Positions 49,643 to 56,864 of a DNA stretch of 64,000 nucleotides are shown here, in pieces. The notes below the pieces were generated by a model. The model searched no databases and had not been told where the DNA came from. It saw nothing but the letters and a program-made list of their open reading frames with translations. Each line of letters starts with the position of its first letter. Positions within the stretch are counted from its first letter, which is position 1. A program made the translations under genes and the position numbers. Source of the stretch: Nocardia grenadensis NBRC 108939 (GTDB taxonomy: Bacteria; Actinomycetota; Actinomycetes; Mycobacteriales; Mycobacteriaceae); the NCBI RefSeq assembly GCF_001613445.1, contig NZ_BDCJ01000024.1:85073-149072 (forward strand). The letters are read 5' to 3'.

Positions 49643-50608
49643 TCAGTCGCCGGCCGACGCCGCGAGGTGGGTGACGACCCCGCCCGCCCGGCCCGCTTCC
49701 TGTAGTTTCTCCAGCCAACCCGGCGCGCCCGGGGAGACGTCGGTGATCTCCCAGCGCTCGGCCGCTTCGTAGCGCTGCCGGGCGGCGTGACCGGCCGCGG
49801 TCAGTTCGGCGAGGGAGGTCTGCGCGCCGAGGGACTCCCGGGCCTCACCCAGCGCGGTCAGCGTCTCGTCCAGTACCGCCAGCAGCGCCTCGGAGTTGGG
49901 TTCACAGATCGCCCGCACCAGATCGGGCGCGGTGCCCGCGACCCGGGTGCCATCCCGGAACGACCCGGCCGCCAATCCGAGCGCGAGGTCACCGCCGCGG
50001 GCCCCGGCCACCGCCAGCGCTTCGGCGAGAACATGCGGTAGGTGGGAGATCCGGGCCACGGCACGGTCGTGTTCGGAGGCGGTCACCGGGACGGCTACCG
50101 CACCGCAGTCCAGGGCCAGCCGGGTGACGCGTGTCCAGACGCCCGCGTCGGTGCCCGGGTCCACCCCGACCGCCCATGCCGCGCCGCGGAACAATTCCGT
50201 ATCGGTTGCCTGCCAGCCCGATTCGGCGGTGCCCGCCATCGGGTGCCCGCCGACGTAGCGGGCTTCGAGTCCGTACCGCCGCACCGCCGCCGCGACAGGG
50301 GCCTTCACACTCACCACATCGGTCAGCGCGCATCCCGGCGCGTATTCGGCGATCGCGTCGAGCATCGCGTGCACCGCCGGCATCGGCACCGCCACTACGA
50401 TGAGAGCATCGGCTTCGGCGGCCCGGCGCAGTACCGCCGCGAGATCGTCGCTGACATCGAAACCCGAGGTCCGGGCCGCCGCCACGCCCGGCGCCGAGCG
50501 GTTGTATCCCCAGCAGGTCCGACCGGCCGCGGTCGCCGCACGCAGCAGCGAGCCCCCGATCAAACCCGTCCCGAGAACACAGAGCGCCGTATGGTCGTCA
50601 GCAGTCAC
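49643..50608 (-). CDS. tyrA: Prephenate dehydrogenase TyrA
   Basis: TyrA oxidatively decarboxylates prephenate to 4-hydroxyphenylpyruvate in tyrosine synthesis. The 321-residue protein begins with the NAD motif LGTGLIGGSLLRA, followed by TDVVSVKAPV, the catalytic His region GGHPMAGTAESGW, and the helical dimer domain with HLPHVLAEALA. GTG 50608 gives a length close to the 301-residue M. tuberculosis enzyme; the frame is open upstream, but those residues do not resemble the family. It diverges from the tadA-associated gene across about 60 bases, the same layout as Rv3754-Rv3753c in M. tuberculosis, which supports the call. Confidence 0.93.
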   Translation of the reverse strand: MTADDHTALCVLGTGLIGGSLLRAATAAGRTCWGYNRSAPGVAAARTSGFDVSDDLAAVLRRAAEADALIVVAVPMPAVHAMLDAIAEYAPGCALTDVVSVKAPVAAAVRRYGLEARYVGGHPMAGTAESGWQATDTELFRGAAWAVGVDPGTDAGVWTRVTRLALDCGAVAVPVTASEHDRAVARISHLPHVLAEALAVAGARGGDLALGLAAGSFRDGTRVAGTAPDLVRAICEPNSEALLAVLDETLTALGEARESLGAQTSLAELTAAGHAARQRYEAAERWEITDVSPGAPGWLEKLQEAGRAGGVVTHLAASAGD

Positions 50609-50653
50609 CGGAACAGATTCGCATACGACTTCATCTAACGGCCCCGGGCCGAC

Positions 50654-50659
50654 TACCGT
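50654..50659 (+). promoter_or_regulatory. Putative -10 box (TACCGT) for the tadA operon
   Basis: TACCGT fits TANNNT and lies 7 bases before ATG 50667. Confidence 0.5.
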
Positions 50660-50666
50660 TGCGCCC

Positions 50667-51206
50667 ATGGCAGCACAGCGCTCGGGGACGAACAGGGCGA
50701 CGTCGGATGATTACGACGACGTGGAAGGGTTCGCGGTGGCCGTTGTCCGGGAAGACGGTACCTGGCGGTGCGCTCCGTTGACCTCGGCCGCGCTCACCAC
50801 CCTGTCGGCCGCGGAGAACGAGCTGAAAGCTCTGCGTTCCTCCGGCGCGGTCTTCGGACTCCTGGACATCGACGACGAGTTCTTCATCGTGGTCCGGCCC
50901 GCTCCCAGCGGTACCCGGCTGCTGGTGTCGGACGCGACCGCGGCGATCGACTACGACATCGCCGCCGATGTCCTCGAGGAACTCCATGTCGAGATCCCCG
51001 ATATCGATCCCGACGAACTCGACGATGTCGAGCCGTGGGAGGAGGGCGACCTCGGCATCCTGGCCGATCTGGGCCTGCCCGAACCGGTGCTCAGTGTGAT
51101 CCTCGCCGAGACCGATCTCTATCCCGATGAACAGCTCGCGATGATCGCCCAGCGGCTGGGTTTCGCGTCGGAGTTCTCCGCGGTGCTCGACAAACTGCCC
51201 CGCTGA
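50667..51206 (+). CDS. TadA-associated conserved protein (Rv3753c-like)
   Basis: The 179-residue acidic protein is the conserved actinobacterial partner gene of tadA. It has GFAVAVVREDGTWRC at the start, FGLLDIDDEFFIVVRP in the middle, a highly acidic IDPDELDDVEPWEEGD region, and a C-terminal segment (ILAETDLYPDEQLAMIAQRLGF). Its function is not known; the acidic surface could bind a basic tRNA-handling partner, which is inference. It begins a short operon and its stop is separated from the tadA GTG by one base. The ATG is supported by a leaderless promoter. Confidence 0.88.
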   Translation: MAAQRSGTNRATSDDYDDVEGFAVAVVREDGTWRCAPLTSAALTTLSAAENELKALRSSGAVFGLLDIDDEFFIVVRPAPSGTRLLVSDATAAIDYDIAADVLEELHVEIPDIDPDELDDVEPWEEGDLGILADLGLPEPVLSVILAETDLYPDEQLAMIAQRLGFASEFSAVLDKLPR

Positions 51207-51207
51207 G

Positions 51208-51669
51208 GTGAGCGTCCCGCTCGCCGATATCGAGATGGTGCGTACGGCTCTCGCCGTCGCCGCCACCGCCGACCCGCGGGATGTACCCGTGGGCGCGGTG
51301 GTGTTCGACGACCAGGGCCGCGAGCTGGCCCGCGCCACCAATGCGCGCGAGGCATCCGGCGATCCCACCGCCCATGCCGAGGTGCTGGCCCTGCGCCGCG
51401 CGGCCGCGGTGCACGGCGACGGCTGGCGGCTCACCGGCACAACTCTCGCGGTGACCTTGGAGCCGTGCACCATGTGCGCCGGCGCGCTGGTGGCGGCCCG
51501 GGTGGACCGGCTGCTGTTCGGGGCATGGGAGCCCAAGACGGGGGCGGTCGGTTCGTTGTGGGATGTGGTCCGCGACCGGCGTCTCAACCACCGGCCCCAG
51601 GTACGTGGCGGGATCCTGGAGGCCGAATGCGCGTCGATCCTCGACAATTTCTTCCGGAACCAGCGCTGA
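51208..51669 (+). CDS. tadA: tRNA-specific adenosine deaminase TadA
   Basis: TadA converts A34 to inosine in the wobble position of tRNA-Arg(ACG). The 153-residue deaminase has the zinc motif AHAEVLALR with the His ligand and catalytic Glu, and PCTMCAGAL with the two Cys ligands, plus WEPKTGAVGSLWDVV near the substrate pocket and a C-terminal CASILDNFF helix. The GTG start overlaps nothing but lies one base after the upstream stop, so translation is likely coupled. The order tyrA, associated gene, tadA is conserved in mycobacteria. The tRNA-Ser(CGA) gene follows. Confidence 0.95.
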   Translation: MSVPLADIEMVRTALAVAATADPRDVPVGAVVFDDQGRELARATNAREASGDPTAHAEVLALRRAAAVHGDGWRLTGTTLAVTLEPCTMCAGALVAARVDRLLFGAWEPKTGAVGSLWDVVRDRRLNHRPQVRGGILEAECASILDNFFRNQR

Positions 51670-51831
51670 GTTCCTGTTCATCGAAGTTCCGGCATCGGTG
51701 CCGGAGTGGGTTGCCGGTACGGCCCCGAGCGGATTCGCGACGGTGAGGGCTCATCGCACGGGCGCCTCCGGAGATTCACAGGTCGGGCCCTCGATTTAGG
51801 GATACGGGGCTGTTCCGGTATTGTTGCGGGC

Positions 51832-51919
51832 GGTGGCGTGTCCGAGCGGCCTAAGGAGCACGCCTCGAAAGCGTGTGAGGGGTAACCCCCCTCCGAGGGT
51901 TCAAATCCCTCCGCCACCG
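51832..51919 (+). tRNA. tRNA-Ser (anticodon CGA)
   Basis: Acceptor GGTGGCG pairs with CGCCACC, the anticodon arm CACGC-CTCGAAA-GCGTG carries CGA, a long variable arm follows, and the T-arm has GGTTCAAATCC. CCA is not encoded. Its 3' end is one of the two att-like repeats. Confidence 0.95.
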
Positions 51920-51958
51920 CTCCAGCCCCTTACCTGAATTGTCAGGTGAGGGGCTTTT
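51896..51958 (+). mobile_element. att-like direct repeat, left copy (tRNA-Ser 3' end plus terminator)
   Basis: This 63-base segment covers the T-arm and acceptor end of tRNA-Ser(CGA) and the terminator hairpin after it. A 61-base copy at 55146 differs only by a few substitutions and a 2-base gap. The position in a tRNA 3' end beside an integrase remnant is typical of an integration site. Confidence 0.75.
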
Positions 51959-52281
51959 TTCATCTCCGCAGAACGCCCGTCCGGGCCCAATGCCCACATT
52001 TGGCCCACATTCCGGCGGGCGTGCGCGTCGTGTATCGCCTGCGCGACCTCGTCCAAGTCGTCGTCGAATAGGTCCGCGTAGGTGTGCAGCGTCTCCTTGG
52101 CGTCCTTGTGTCCGAGTGGGCGCGCCAGGGCGAGAACGTTCGCGCCGGCACTTACCGCCGGCGACGCACACGTATGCCGCAGATCGTGAGGTGCGATCGG
52201 CTGCACCATGGTCCGGTTCACTGCCCCGGTAAACCACCCGCGCGACCAACTCGCCCTCCGTGGGGCGCAGTAGCCGAGCAT
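51901..52281 (-). pseudogene. Tyrosine recombinase (integrase) C-terminal remnant
   Basis: The frame keeps the C-terminal catalytic core of a phage-type integrase: PHDLRHTCAS with the second Arg and His, LGHKDAKETL with the conserved His, and TLHTYADLFDDDLDEVA with the Tyr nucleophile. Everything upstream, including the first catalytic Arg and the DNA-binding N-terminus, is missing, and the region before the core (upstream of about 52240) no longer looks like integrase. The 3' end runs into the tRNA-Ser terminator and 3' end, as for site-specific integrases that sit beside their attachment site. It is a fragment and should be inactive. Confidence 0.8.
51925..51960 (+). terminator. Rho-independent terminator of tRNA-Ser(CGA)
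   Basis: GCCCCTTACCTGA pairs with TCAGGTGAGGGGC (one G-T pair), followed by six T residues. This is the clearest intrinsic terminator in the window. Confidence 0.85.
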
Positions 52282-52316
52282 CAGCTACTTTCGCGGCCAG
52301 AGACAGCCGGTCGCGC

Positions 52317-52676
52317 TCAATCCTGCTGGGTGAGCTCGGCGTTTGGTTCCTGGGCCTCGGCGAGTTGGTCTTCGAGGATGATGATCCGACACGTCGCTTC
52401 CAAGGGCGTGCCGCGGTCGATGAGTTCGCGGGCAGCGATACGCAGCTGGTATCGGGAGTAGCGGCGGTGCCCGCCGGGCGAGCGTTGCGGGGTGATCAGG
52501 TGCGCGTCGTCCAGGGTGCGCAGGAACGCTTGGGTGGTGCCGAGCAGGTCGGCGGCGCCGCCCATGGTGTAGGCGGGGTAGTCGTCATCGTCGAACTTCT
52601 CGTTCGCGGTCGTGGGTTCGGGAATCGTGTGGTCTCCATACGCCGAAGTGCCCCGGCGCCTGCGGCGCCAGGGCAC
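52317..52676 (-). CDS. MerR-family helix-turn-helix regulator
   Basis: The 119-residue protein carries a MerR-type winged helix: YTMGGAADLLGTTQAFLRTLDDAHLI, then PQRSPGGHRRYSRYQL, which is the wing region, and a short C-terminal helix (ATCRIIILEDQLAEAQ) rather than a ligand-binding domain. Similar short MerR proteins lie near cold-shock genes in other actinobacteria, as here with the CspA-type gene 480 bases away. The start is uncertain: GTG 52676 falls inside a strong hairpin and no good ribosome site is visible. It lies within the segment bounded by the two att-like repeats. Confidence 0.8.
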   Translation of the reverse strand: MPWRRRRRGTSAYGDHTIPEPTTANEKFDDDDYPAYTMGGAADLLGTTQAFLRTLDDAHLITPQRSPGGHRRYSRYQLRIAARELIDRGTPLEATCRIIILEDQLAEAQEPNAELTQQD

Positions 52677-52677
52677 T
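52647..52677. promoter_or_regulatory. Hairpin over the likely MerR start codon
   Basis: AGTGCCC-C-GGCGCC and GGCGCC-A-GGGCACT form a 14-bp stem with one mismatch and a TGC loop. It includes the GTG proposed as the MerR start, so it could control translation or mark a different start. Confidence 0.45.
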
Positions 52678-52788
52678 GAAGGGGAGAATTACTTCGTCTT
52701 CCGACATGTAACCGAAACGTCGGCGATCACCCCGACTACATAACTTCGCGGGTGACCGACGGGCAACGCCTCCCTTCTCTTCACGGTG

Positions 52789-52905
52789 TTACTTCATCTT
52801 CTTTCCGTGCAACTTCACTTGCTTCCCAGCGGGCGGCGGAACCGTCATTCGTGCTGGCCCCTTGGCCGCGCCCGCGGTCTTACCTGTCACGGGTAGTTTC
52901 GTCAT
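52789..52905 (-). CDS. Small basic protein, 38 residues
   Basis: This short frame encodes a basic peptide beginning MTKLPVTGKTAGAAKG and ending in HGKKMK, with about a quarter of residues Lys or Arg and no hydrophobic segment. GGCGG lies 8 bases before the ATG. It occupies the otherwise empty space between the MerR and CspA-type genes, and its codons have G/C at most third positions. I do not recognise it; an RNA- or DNA-binding peptide would suit its charge, but this is only inference, and it could be a chance frame. Confidence 0.35.
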   Translation of the reverse strand: MTKLPVTGKTAGAAKGPARMTVPPPAGKQVKLHGKKMK

Positions 52906-53154
52906 CTCCCGTGCCGCCTGGATACTTCTTTCTCTTCCAACGCCACAGAAGCTACCACGCGCTCTCGTGAATGTCTATCGTTGTCGCTACAGATTTTTTC
53001 ATGTGCCTGAGGCAGGGCGTAGCGCGAGGCCTTGATCAGCGACGGAGCCGTTGCGCAGCGCGGCCGCTGCGTCTTCGGGATGTGTGGCATGCTGGGTGTC
53101 GAGCACGGGTTGTTGCAGCGATCGCCCGGCTCGCAACAGGAAGTAAATAAAAGT

Positions 53155-53358
53155 ATGTCGCAAGGCAGTGTGAAGTGGTTCAACGGCGAAAAGGGCTTCG
53201 GTTTCATCGCGCAGGACGCGGGCGGCCCTGACGTGTTCGTCCACTACTCCCAGATTTCCGGCTCCGGCTTCAAGTCCCTCGACGAGGGCCAGCGTGTCGA
53301 GTTCGAGATCGGCCAGGGCCAGAAGGGCCCGCAGGCCCAGGACGTCCGCGCCATCTAG
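53155..53358 (+). CDS. Cold-shock protein, CspA family
   Basis: The 67-residue protein is a single cold-shock domain that binds single-stranded nucleic acid and acts as an RNA chaperone. It has SVKWFNGEKGFGFI, containing the RNP1 motif, and DVFVHYSQI, containing RNP2. The ATG has GGAAG 10-14 bases upstream, and the leader of this gene is AT-rich just before the start (GTAAATAAAAGT), which is common in cold-shock mRNAs. A very strong intrinsic terminator follows. It lies in the segment between the att-like repeats, next to a fatty-acid desaturase and a MerR regulator. Confidence 0.95.
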   Translation: MSQGSVKWFNGEKGFGFIAQDAGGPDVFVHYSQISGSGFKSLDEGQRVEFEIGQGQKGPQAQDVRAI

Positions 53359-53373
53359 GAGCCGACCGTCACA

Positions 53374-53407
53374 GAAGCCCGCGCGATACGCGCGGGCTTC
53401 TTGCTTT
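53374..53407 (+). terminator. Intrinsic terminator of the cold-shock gene
   Basis: A perfect 12-bp stem (GAAGCCCGCGCG and complement) with an ATA loop is followed by TTGCTTTT. Confidence 0.88.
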
Positions 53408-53477
53408 TCCGGGCCGGATCGGTCAGGCGGGGCATACGACGGGCGGCCGTATGGCACTCATCGACAGCAGCACCCCT

Positions 53478-54887
53478 TCACTGTTGGTGCTGTTGCTGCC
53501 TGCGTCGTACGCGCCTGATCGCCCACTCATGCAACGCTTTGCGGCGCAGAACCTTCTGCTCCGCGCGGGCCTTGTCCTGCAAGGCCCGCTTGGCCGCACG
53601 AAGCACCTGCCCCTCATGGCGTGCCTTCTCCCGCAGCGCGACCTTGCCCTCGACCAGTGCCGAACGTAAACCGCGCCGCCGGCCGGTGTGCGGATCGATT
53701 CCGGGCCAATGGTGCTGGACCCACTGACCGGCCGCCGGCAACGCCGACCCGGCCGGTCCCGCGAATTTCTGCTCCGAGGCGGTTTCGGGTGCGTCGTCGG
53801 CGGTGCGGCGCAGGAACCGGTCCGGCAGCGCGAGCTTGTGAATCGTGCGGAAAGACAGCAGGTACTGCCTGCCGAGGGAACCGGTCGTGTAGGGCAGGTC
53901 GTAGGTGTCGCACAGCCGGCGCACCCGCGCGGCGATCTCTGGATACCGATTGCTCGGAAGGTCGGGGAAAAGGTGATGCTCGATCTGGTAGCAGAGATTG
54001 CCACTCATGAACGCCATCACGGGGCCCGCCCGGAAGTTCGCGCTGCCCAACATCTGACGTAGATACCATTCCGCGCGCGTTTCGTCGGCGAAGTGCTCCT
54101 CGGTGAACTTCTCGGCGCCATCGGGGAAGTGCCCGCAGAAGATCACCGCATACGCCCACAGATTGCGGGCCAGATTGGCGATGAGGTTCGCCGTCAGCGT
54201 CTGCTTCCACGCCGGGCCGGTGAGCAGCGGATGGATCACGAAGTCCTTGGCCACCTGCCGCCGGGCCTTGCGAAGGAACGCTCTGTTCGGCTCGGACAGC
54301 AGCCGTGAACCCGGCTCGCCGATGCGGGCCTGCTCGGCCGACAGGTCGTGCCAGGCGATGCCCCACTCGAAGGTCGCGGCGAGAACCAGGTTGGCCAGCG
54401 GTTGAACGAGATGAACGGGCCGCCAGGCTTCGTCGCGGGTCATCCGCAGGATGCCGAATCCCAGGTCTTCGTCTCGGCCCAGCACGTTGGTGTAGGTGTG
54501 GTGCGAGTAGTTGTGCGCCTGCTTCCACTGCGCCGAGGTCCCGATCATGTCCCACTCCCAGCTGGTGGAGTGGATTTCGGGGTCGTTCATCCAATCCCAC
54601 TGCCCGTGGCTGATGTTGTGCCCGAGCTCCATGTTCTCGATGATCTTCGCGACCGACAACACCGCTGTGCCGGCCAGCCACGCCGGCCGCTTCCTGCCCG
54701 CCAACAATGTGACCCGGCCGACGACCTCCAATATGCGCTGAACGCGGATCGCCCGACGAATATAGTTCGCATCCCGCTCGCCCAGCGACTTCTCCACATC
54801 GCCGCGAATGGCGTCGAGCTCCGCGCCGAGTGCCTCGATATCAGCAGGCGTCAAATGCGCGTAGGCATTGATGTCGGTGATGGCCAC
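53478..54887 (-). CDS. Membrane fatty-acid desaturase, DesA3-like
   Basis: The 469-residue protein is a membrane di-iron acyl-CoA desaturase. The three His boxes are GHNISHGQWD, HNYSHHTYTN and QIEHHLFPDLP, with hydrophobic segments between them. DesA3-type enzymes introduce the delta-9 double bond in stearoyl-CoA and need an electron-donating reductase, which in M. tuberculosis is encoded next to desA3 as Rv3230c. A reductase gene of that type lies just upstream here but is truncated. The C-terminal 80 residues form an added basic, helix-rich tail (KVALREKARHEGQVLRAAK). GTG 54887 has AAGGGA upstream and gives the expected N-terminus. Confidence 0.9.
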   Translation of the reverse strand: MAITDINAYAHLTPADIEALGAELDAIRGDVEKSLGERDANYIRRAIRVQRILEVVGRVTLLAGRKRPAWLAGTAVLSVAKIIENMELGHNISHGQWDWMNDPEIHSTSWEWDMIGTSAQWKQAHNYSHHTYTNVLGRDEDLGFGILRMTRDEAWRPVHLVQPLANLVLAATFEWGIAWHDLSAEQARIGEPGSRLLSEPNRAFLRKARRQVAKDFVIHPLLTGPAWKQTLTANLIANLARNLWAYAVIFCGHFPDGAEKFTEEHFADETRAEWYLRQMLGSANFRAGPVMAFMSGNLCYQIEHHLFPDLPSNRYPEIAARVRRLCDTYDLPYTTGSLGRQYLLSFRTIHKLALPDRFLRRTADDAPETASEQKFAGPAGSALPAAGQWVQHHWPGIDPHTGRRRGLRSALVEGKVALREKARHEGQVLRAAKRALQDKARAEQKVLRRKALHEWAIRRVRRRQQQHQQ

Positions 54888-55145
54888 CGTGATCCCTTTC
54901 CGTATCCAGGTTGCACGGGCCACAGCGATGCGGGCGCAGGGTCTCCTCGACCGCATCCGGGCATGAGCAACTCGACCGGCACCGAGAATATCGCTGCAGA
55001 CCAGCAGCAGCTCACACGTCACAACAGCGGTCACCACCACCCGAAAGTCACACTCGCCTCGCGCCTACTCGAACTCGCCGGGAAATCGCTGTCCCGCATA
55101 CCAATCCGAGGAGAGCGGTTCAGGCGCTGCTGTCAGAGGGTAAGA
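54888..55145. other. Spacer between desaturase start and right att-like repeat
   Basis: About 260 bases without a recognisable gene. The reading frame of the desaturase stays open upstream to 55040 without family similarity, and I find no trace of the ferredoxin domain lost from the reductase. Confidence 0.45.
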
Positions 55146-55206
55146 AGGGTTCAAATCCCTCCGCCGCCGCTCGGCCCTTACCTGAATCGTCAGGTGAGGG
55201 GCTTTT
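55146..55206 (+). mobile_element. att-like direct repeat, right copy (tRNA-Ser fragment plus terminator)
   Basis: The segment repeats the last 24 bases of tRNA-Ser(CGA) and its terminator hairpin almost exactly, but no complete tRNA precedes it. Its last base is the first T of the reductase stop anticodon trio on the minus strand, so the gene ends where the repeat begins. Confidence 0.75.
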
Positions 55207-56012
55207 CAGTGGAACGGCCGAGAAGGCACCGCTTCGGGGGCCGGGGTGGCCCGTGTTGCCGGGCAGCGTTCGAGATGCAGTGTGCAGGTGGGGTTCACCC
55301 GCGGCAGGGCACGCGCGGCGGCTTCCTGCATGGGAGTGGGGCCGCAGACGTAAACGGCGGCATGCGGGTTCGCGCGGGCCAGGATCTCCTCCATATCCGG
55401 CGTCCCGAACTCGTCGTCCGGCCGGATGACCGCGCCGGGGACTCGGTCGAGGAAGGGCATCGACTCCCGGCTGCGCCCGACGTAGACGAGGTGGCCCCGC
55501 CGGCCGGCCGCCTGGGCCATGGGGAGGATGGGAGTGATTCCCATGCCGCCGGCGACGAAGAGATACTCCTCCGCGTCGATGAACGGAAAGGTGTGCCGGG
55601 GGCCGTGGACCCGCAGCGCGTCACCGCTGCGGAGGGTTTCGTGGATTTCGATCGAGCCGCCGTTGCCGTGCGGCATGAGCCGGACGGCGATCCGGTAGGC
55701 CGAGCGGTCGCGGGGATCGCCGCACAGTGAGTACTGCCTGCGGCGTCCGGACGGTAGGGACAATTCCAGGTGGGCGCCCGGTAACCAGGCGGGTAACGGG
55801 TCGCCGTCGGGATCCACCAGGACCACGGTCACCACGTCGACGGCCTTGCGCCGGATCGCGGCGACCACGAGCCTGCGGTTGAACCCGCTGTGCCAGAGCA
55901 CCTTCGAATGCGGCAGCAACGAGGCGGGCCGGTGGGCGACGAATATGGACCGGCAGACGTCCACAGCCGTGCCGATCATCTGGAATCCGCGAGCCGGTAC
56001 CTGGGTGCCCAT
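55206..56012 (-). CDS. FNR-like oxidoreductase lacking its ferredoxin domain (truncated)
   Basis: The 268-residue protein is a flavin reductase of the Rv3230c/vanillate-demethylase-reductase type: RRQYSLCGDPRD binds flavin and FVAGGMGITPILPMAQ binds NAD(P), followed by YVCGPTPMQEAAARAL. Family members continue for about 100 more residues with a plant-type 2Fe-2S domain, but here the protein ends soon after CTLHLERC with a short unrelated tail, and the stop codon comes from the adjoining att-like repeat. Electron transfer to the neighbouring desaturase should therefore be impaired. The ATG at 56012 has GGGAG 7 bases upstream. It diverges from a TetR gene. Confidence 0.82.
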   Translation of the reverse strand: MGTQVPARGFQMIGTAVDVCRSIFVAHRPASLLPHSKVLWHSGFNRRLVVAAIRRKAVDVVTVVLVDPDGDPLPAWLPGAHLELSLPSGRRRQYSLCGDPRDRSAYRIAVRLMPHGNGGSIEIHETLRSGDALRVHGPRHTFPFIDAEEYLFVAGGMGITPILPMAQAAGRRGHLVYVGRSRESMPFLDRVPGAVIRPDDEFGTPDMEEILARANPHAAVYVCGPTPMQEAAARALPRVNPTCTLHLERCPATRATPAPEAVPSRPFH

Positions 56013-56102
56013 CAGTTGTCTCCCGATAGTCGGGATGTACGACGCACCAGGGTGAAACAAGCGGCTGCTTGGCTGGTCTGCACCATTCGGCGAATCTACA
56101 TC

Positions 56103-56136
56103 GCAACATAATTAATAGCAATGTTGCAATATTGCG
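56103..56136. promoter_or_regulatory. Palindromic operator candidate between reductase and TetR genes
   Basis: GCAACAT at 56103 and ATGTTGC at 56121 form an inverted repeat, followed by TTGCAATATTGC, a second overlapping near-palindrome. The stretch is strongly AT-rich and lies between divergent genes, where TetR operators usually are. Confidence 0.6.
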
Positions 56137-56173
56137 AGTGCCCGATAGGTGTTTGCGCTCACGCGGTACTTGC

Positions 56174-56179
56174 TAGCGT
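56174..56179 (+). promoter_or_regulatory. Putative -10 box (TAGCGT) for the TetR gene
   Basis: TAGCGT fits TANNNT and lies 7 bases before ATG 56187. Confidence 0.5.
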
Positions 56180-56186
56180 TAACTGC

Positions 56187-56798
56187 ATGTCCGCCGCGTA
56201 TACATCGTCACCCGGACTGCAGGACGGTATCGAGGCTCGCATTCTGGACGCGGCGTTGATCAGATTCAGCGAGTTCGGCGTCAAGAAGACGACAATCGAA
56301 GACATCGCCAGGCAGGCCGGTGTCGACCGCGTCACCATATATCGCCGCGTCGGTTCCCGCGACGATGTGGTGCAGGCGGTCGTGAGCCGAGAGGTAGCCG
56401 CGGTCCTCATCGAGGTCGACGCCATTTCCACCCGGCACTCCAGCCTGGCGGACCTGATCGCCGATATTTTCGTGACAATCGTCACACGGTGGCGTGATCA
56501 TCCGCTGGTCAAGCGCATGTTGACTGTCGAACCCGAACGCATTCTGGAAAAACTGACCGTGGAGGGCGGTCCGGTCTTCGCCATGTCGGTGGCGGCCGCC
56601 CATACCGCCCTGTGCCGCGCCGCGGACGCCGGCCTGTTCACCGAACCCGCCGATCTGCTGACCCGCGCGGAAGTGGCGTGCCGGCTGGTGCACTCGTTCA
56701 TTCTCTGCCCGTCGGGCCTGGTGCCCTTGGAGTCCGACGAGCAGCTCGACGAATTCGCTCGCGCCTACGTGGTTCCCATCGTGGCCTCCGGGCAGTGA
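56187..56798 (+). CDS. TetR-family transcriptional regulator
   Basis: The 203-residue protein has an N-terminal TetR helix-turn-helix (ILDAALIRFSEFGVKKTTIEDIARQAGVDRVTIYRRV, positions about 15-50) and an all-helical ligand domain of about 150 residues. It diverges from the desaturase-linked reductase, with a palindromic AT-rich region between them, so it probably represses that gene, the desaturase and itself; TetR proteins of this sort often respond to acyl-CoA. The leaderless start at 56187 is supported by TAGCGT. The ligand cannot be predicted. Confidence 0.9.
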   Translation: MSAAYTSSPGLQDGIEARILDAALIRFSEFGVKKTTIEDIARQAGVDRVTIYRRVGSRDDVVQAVVSREVAAVLIEVDAISTRHSSLADLIADIFVTIVTRWRDHPLVKRMLTVEPERILEKLTVEGGPVFAMSVAAAHTALCRAADAGLFTEPADLLTRAEVACRLVHSFILCPSGLVPLESDEQLDEFARAYVVPIVASGQ

Positions 56799-56864
56799 GA
56801 ACCGAGCCGCCCCGAGGCGGCGCAGCGGACAGCAACTGACCGCAACGGATGTCATGCTCGCGCC

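Noticed and set aside
55120..55172. A second complete tRNA-Ser before the right att-like repeat
   Set aside because: Only the T-arm and acceptor 3' half are present; no matching acceptor 5' strand or anticodon arm is found upstream.
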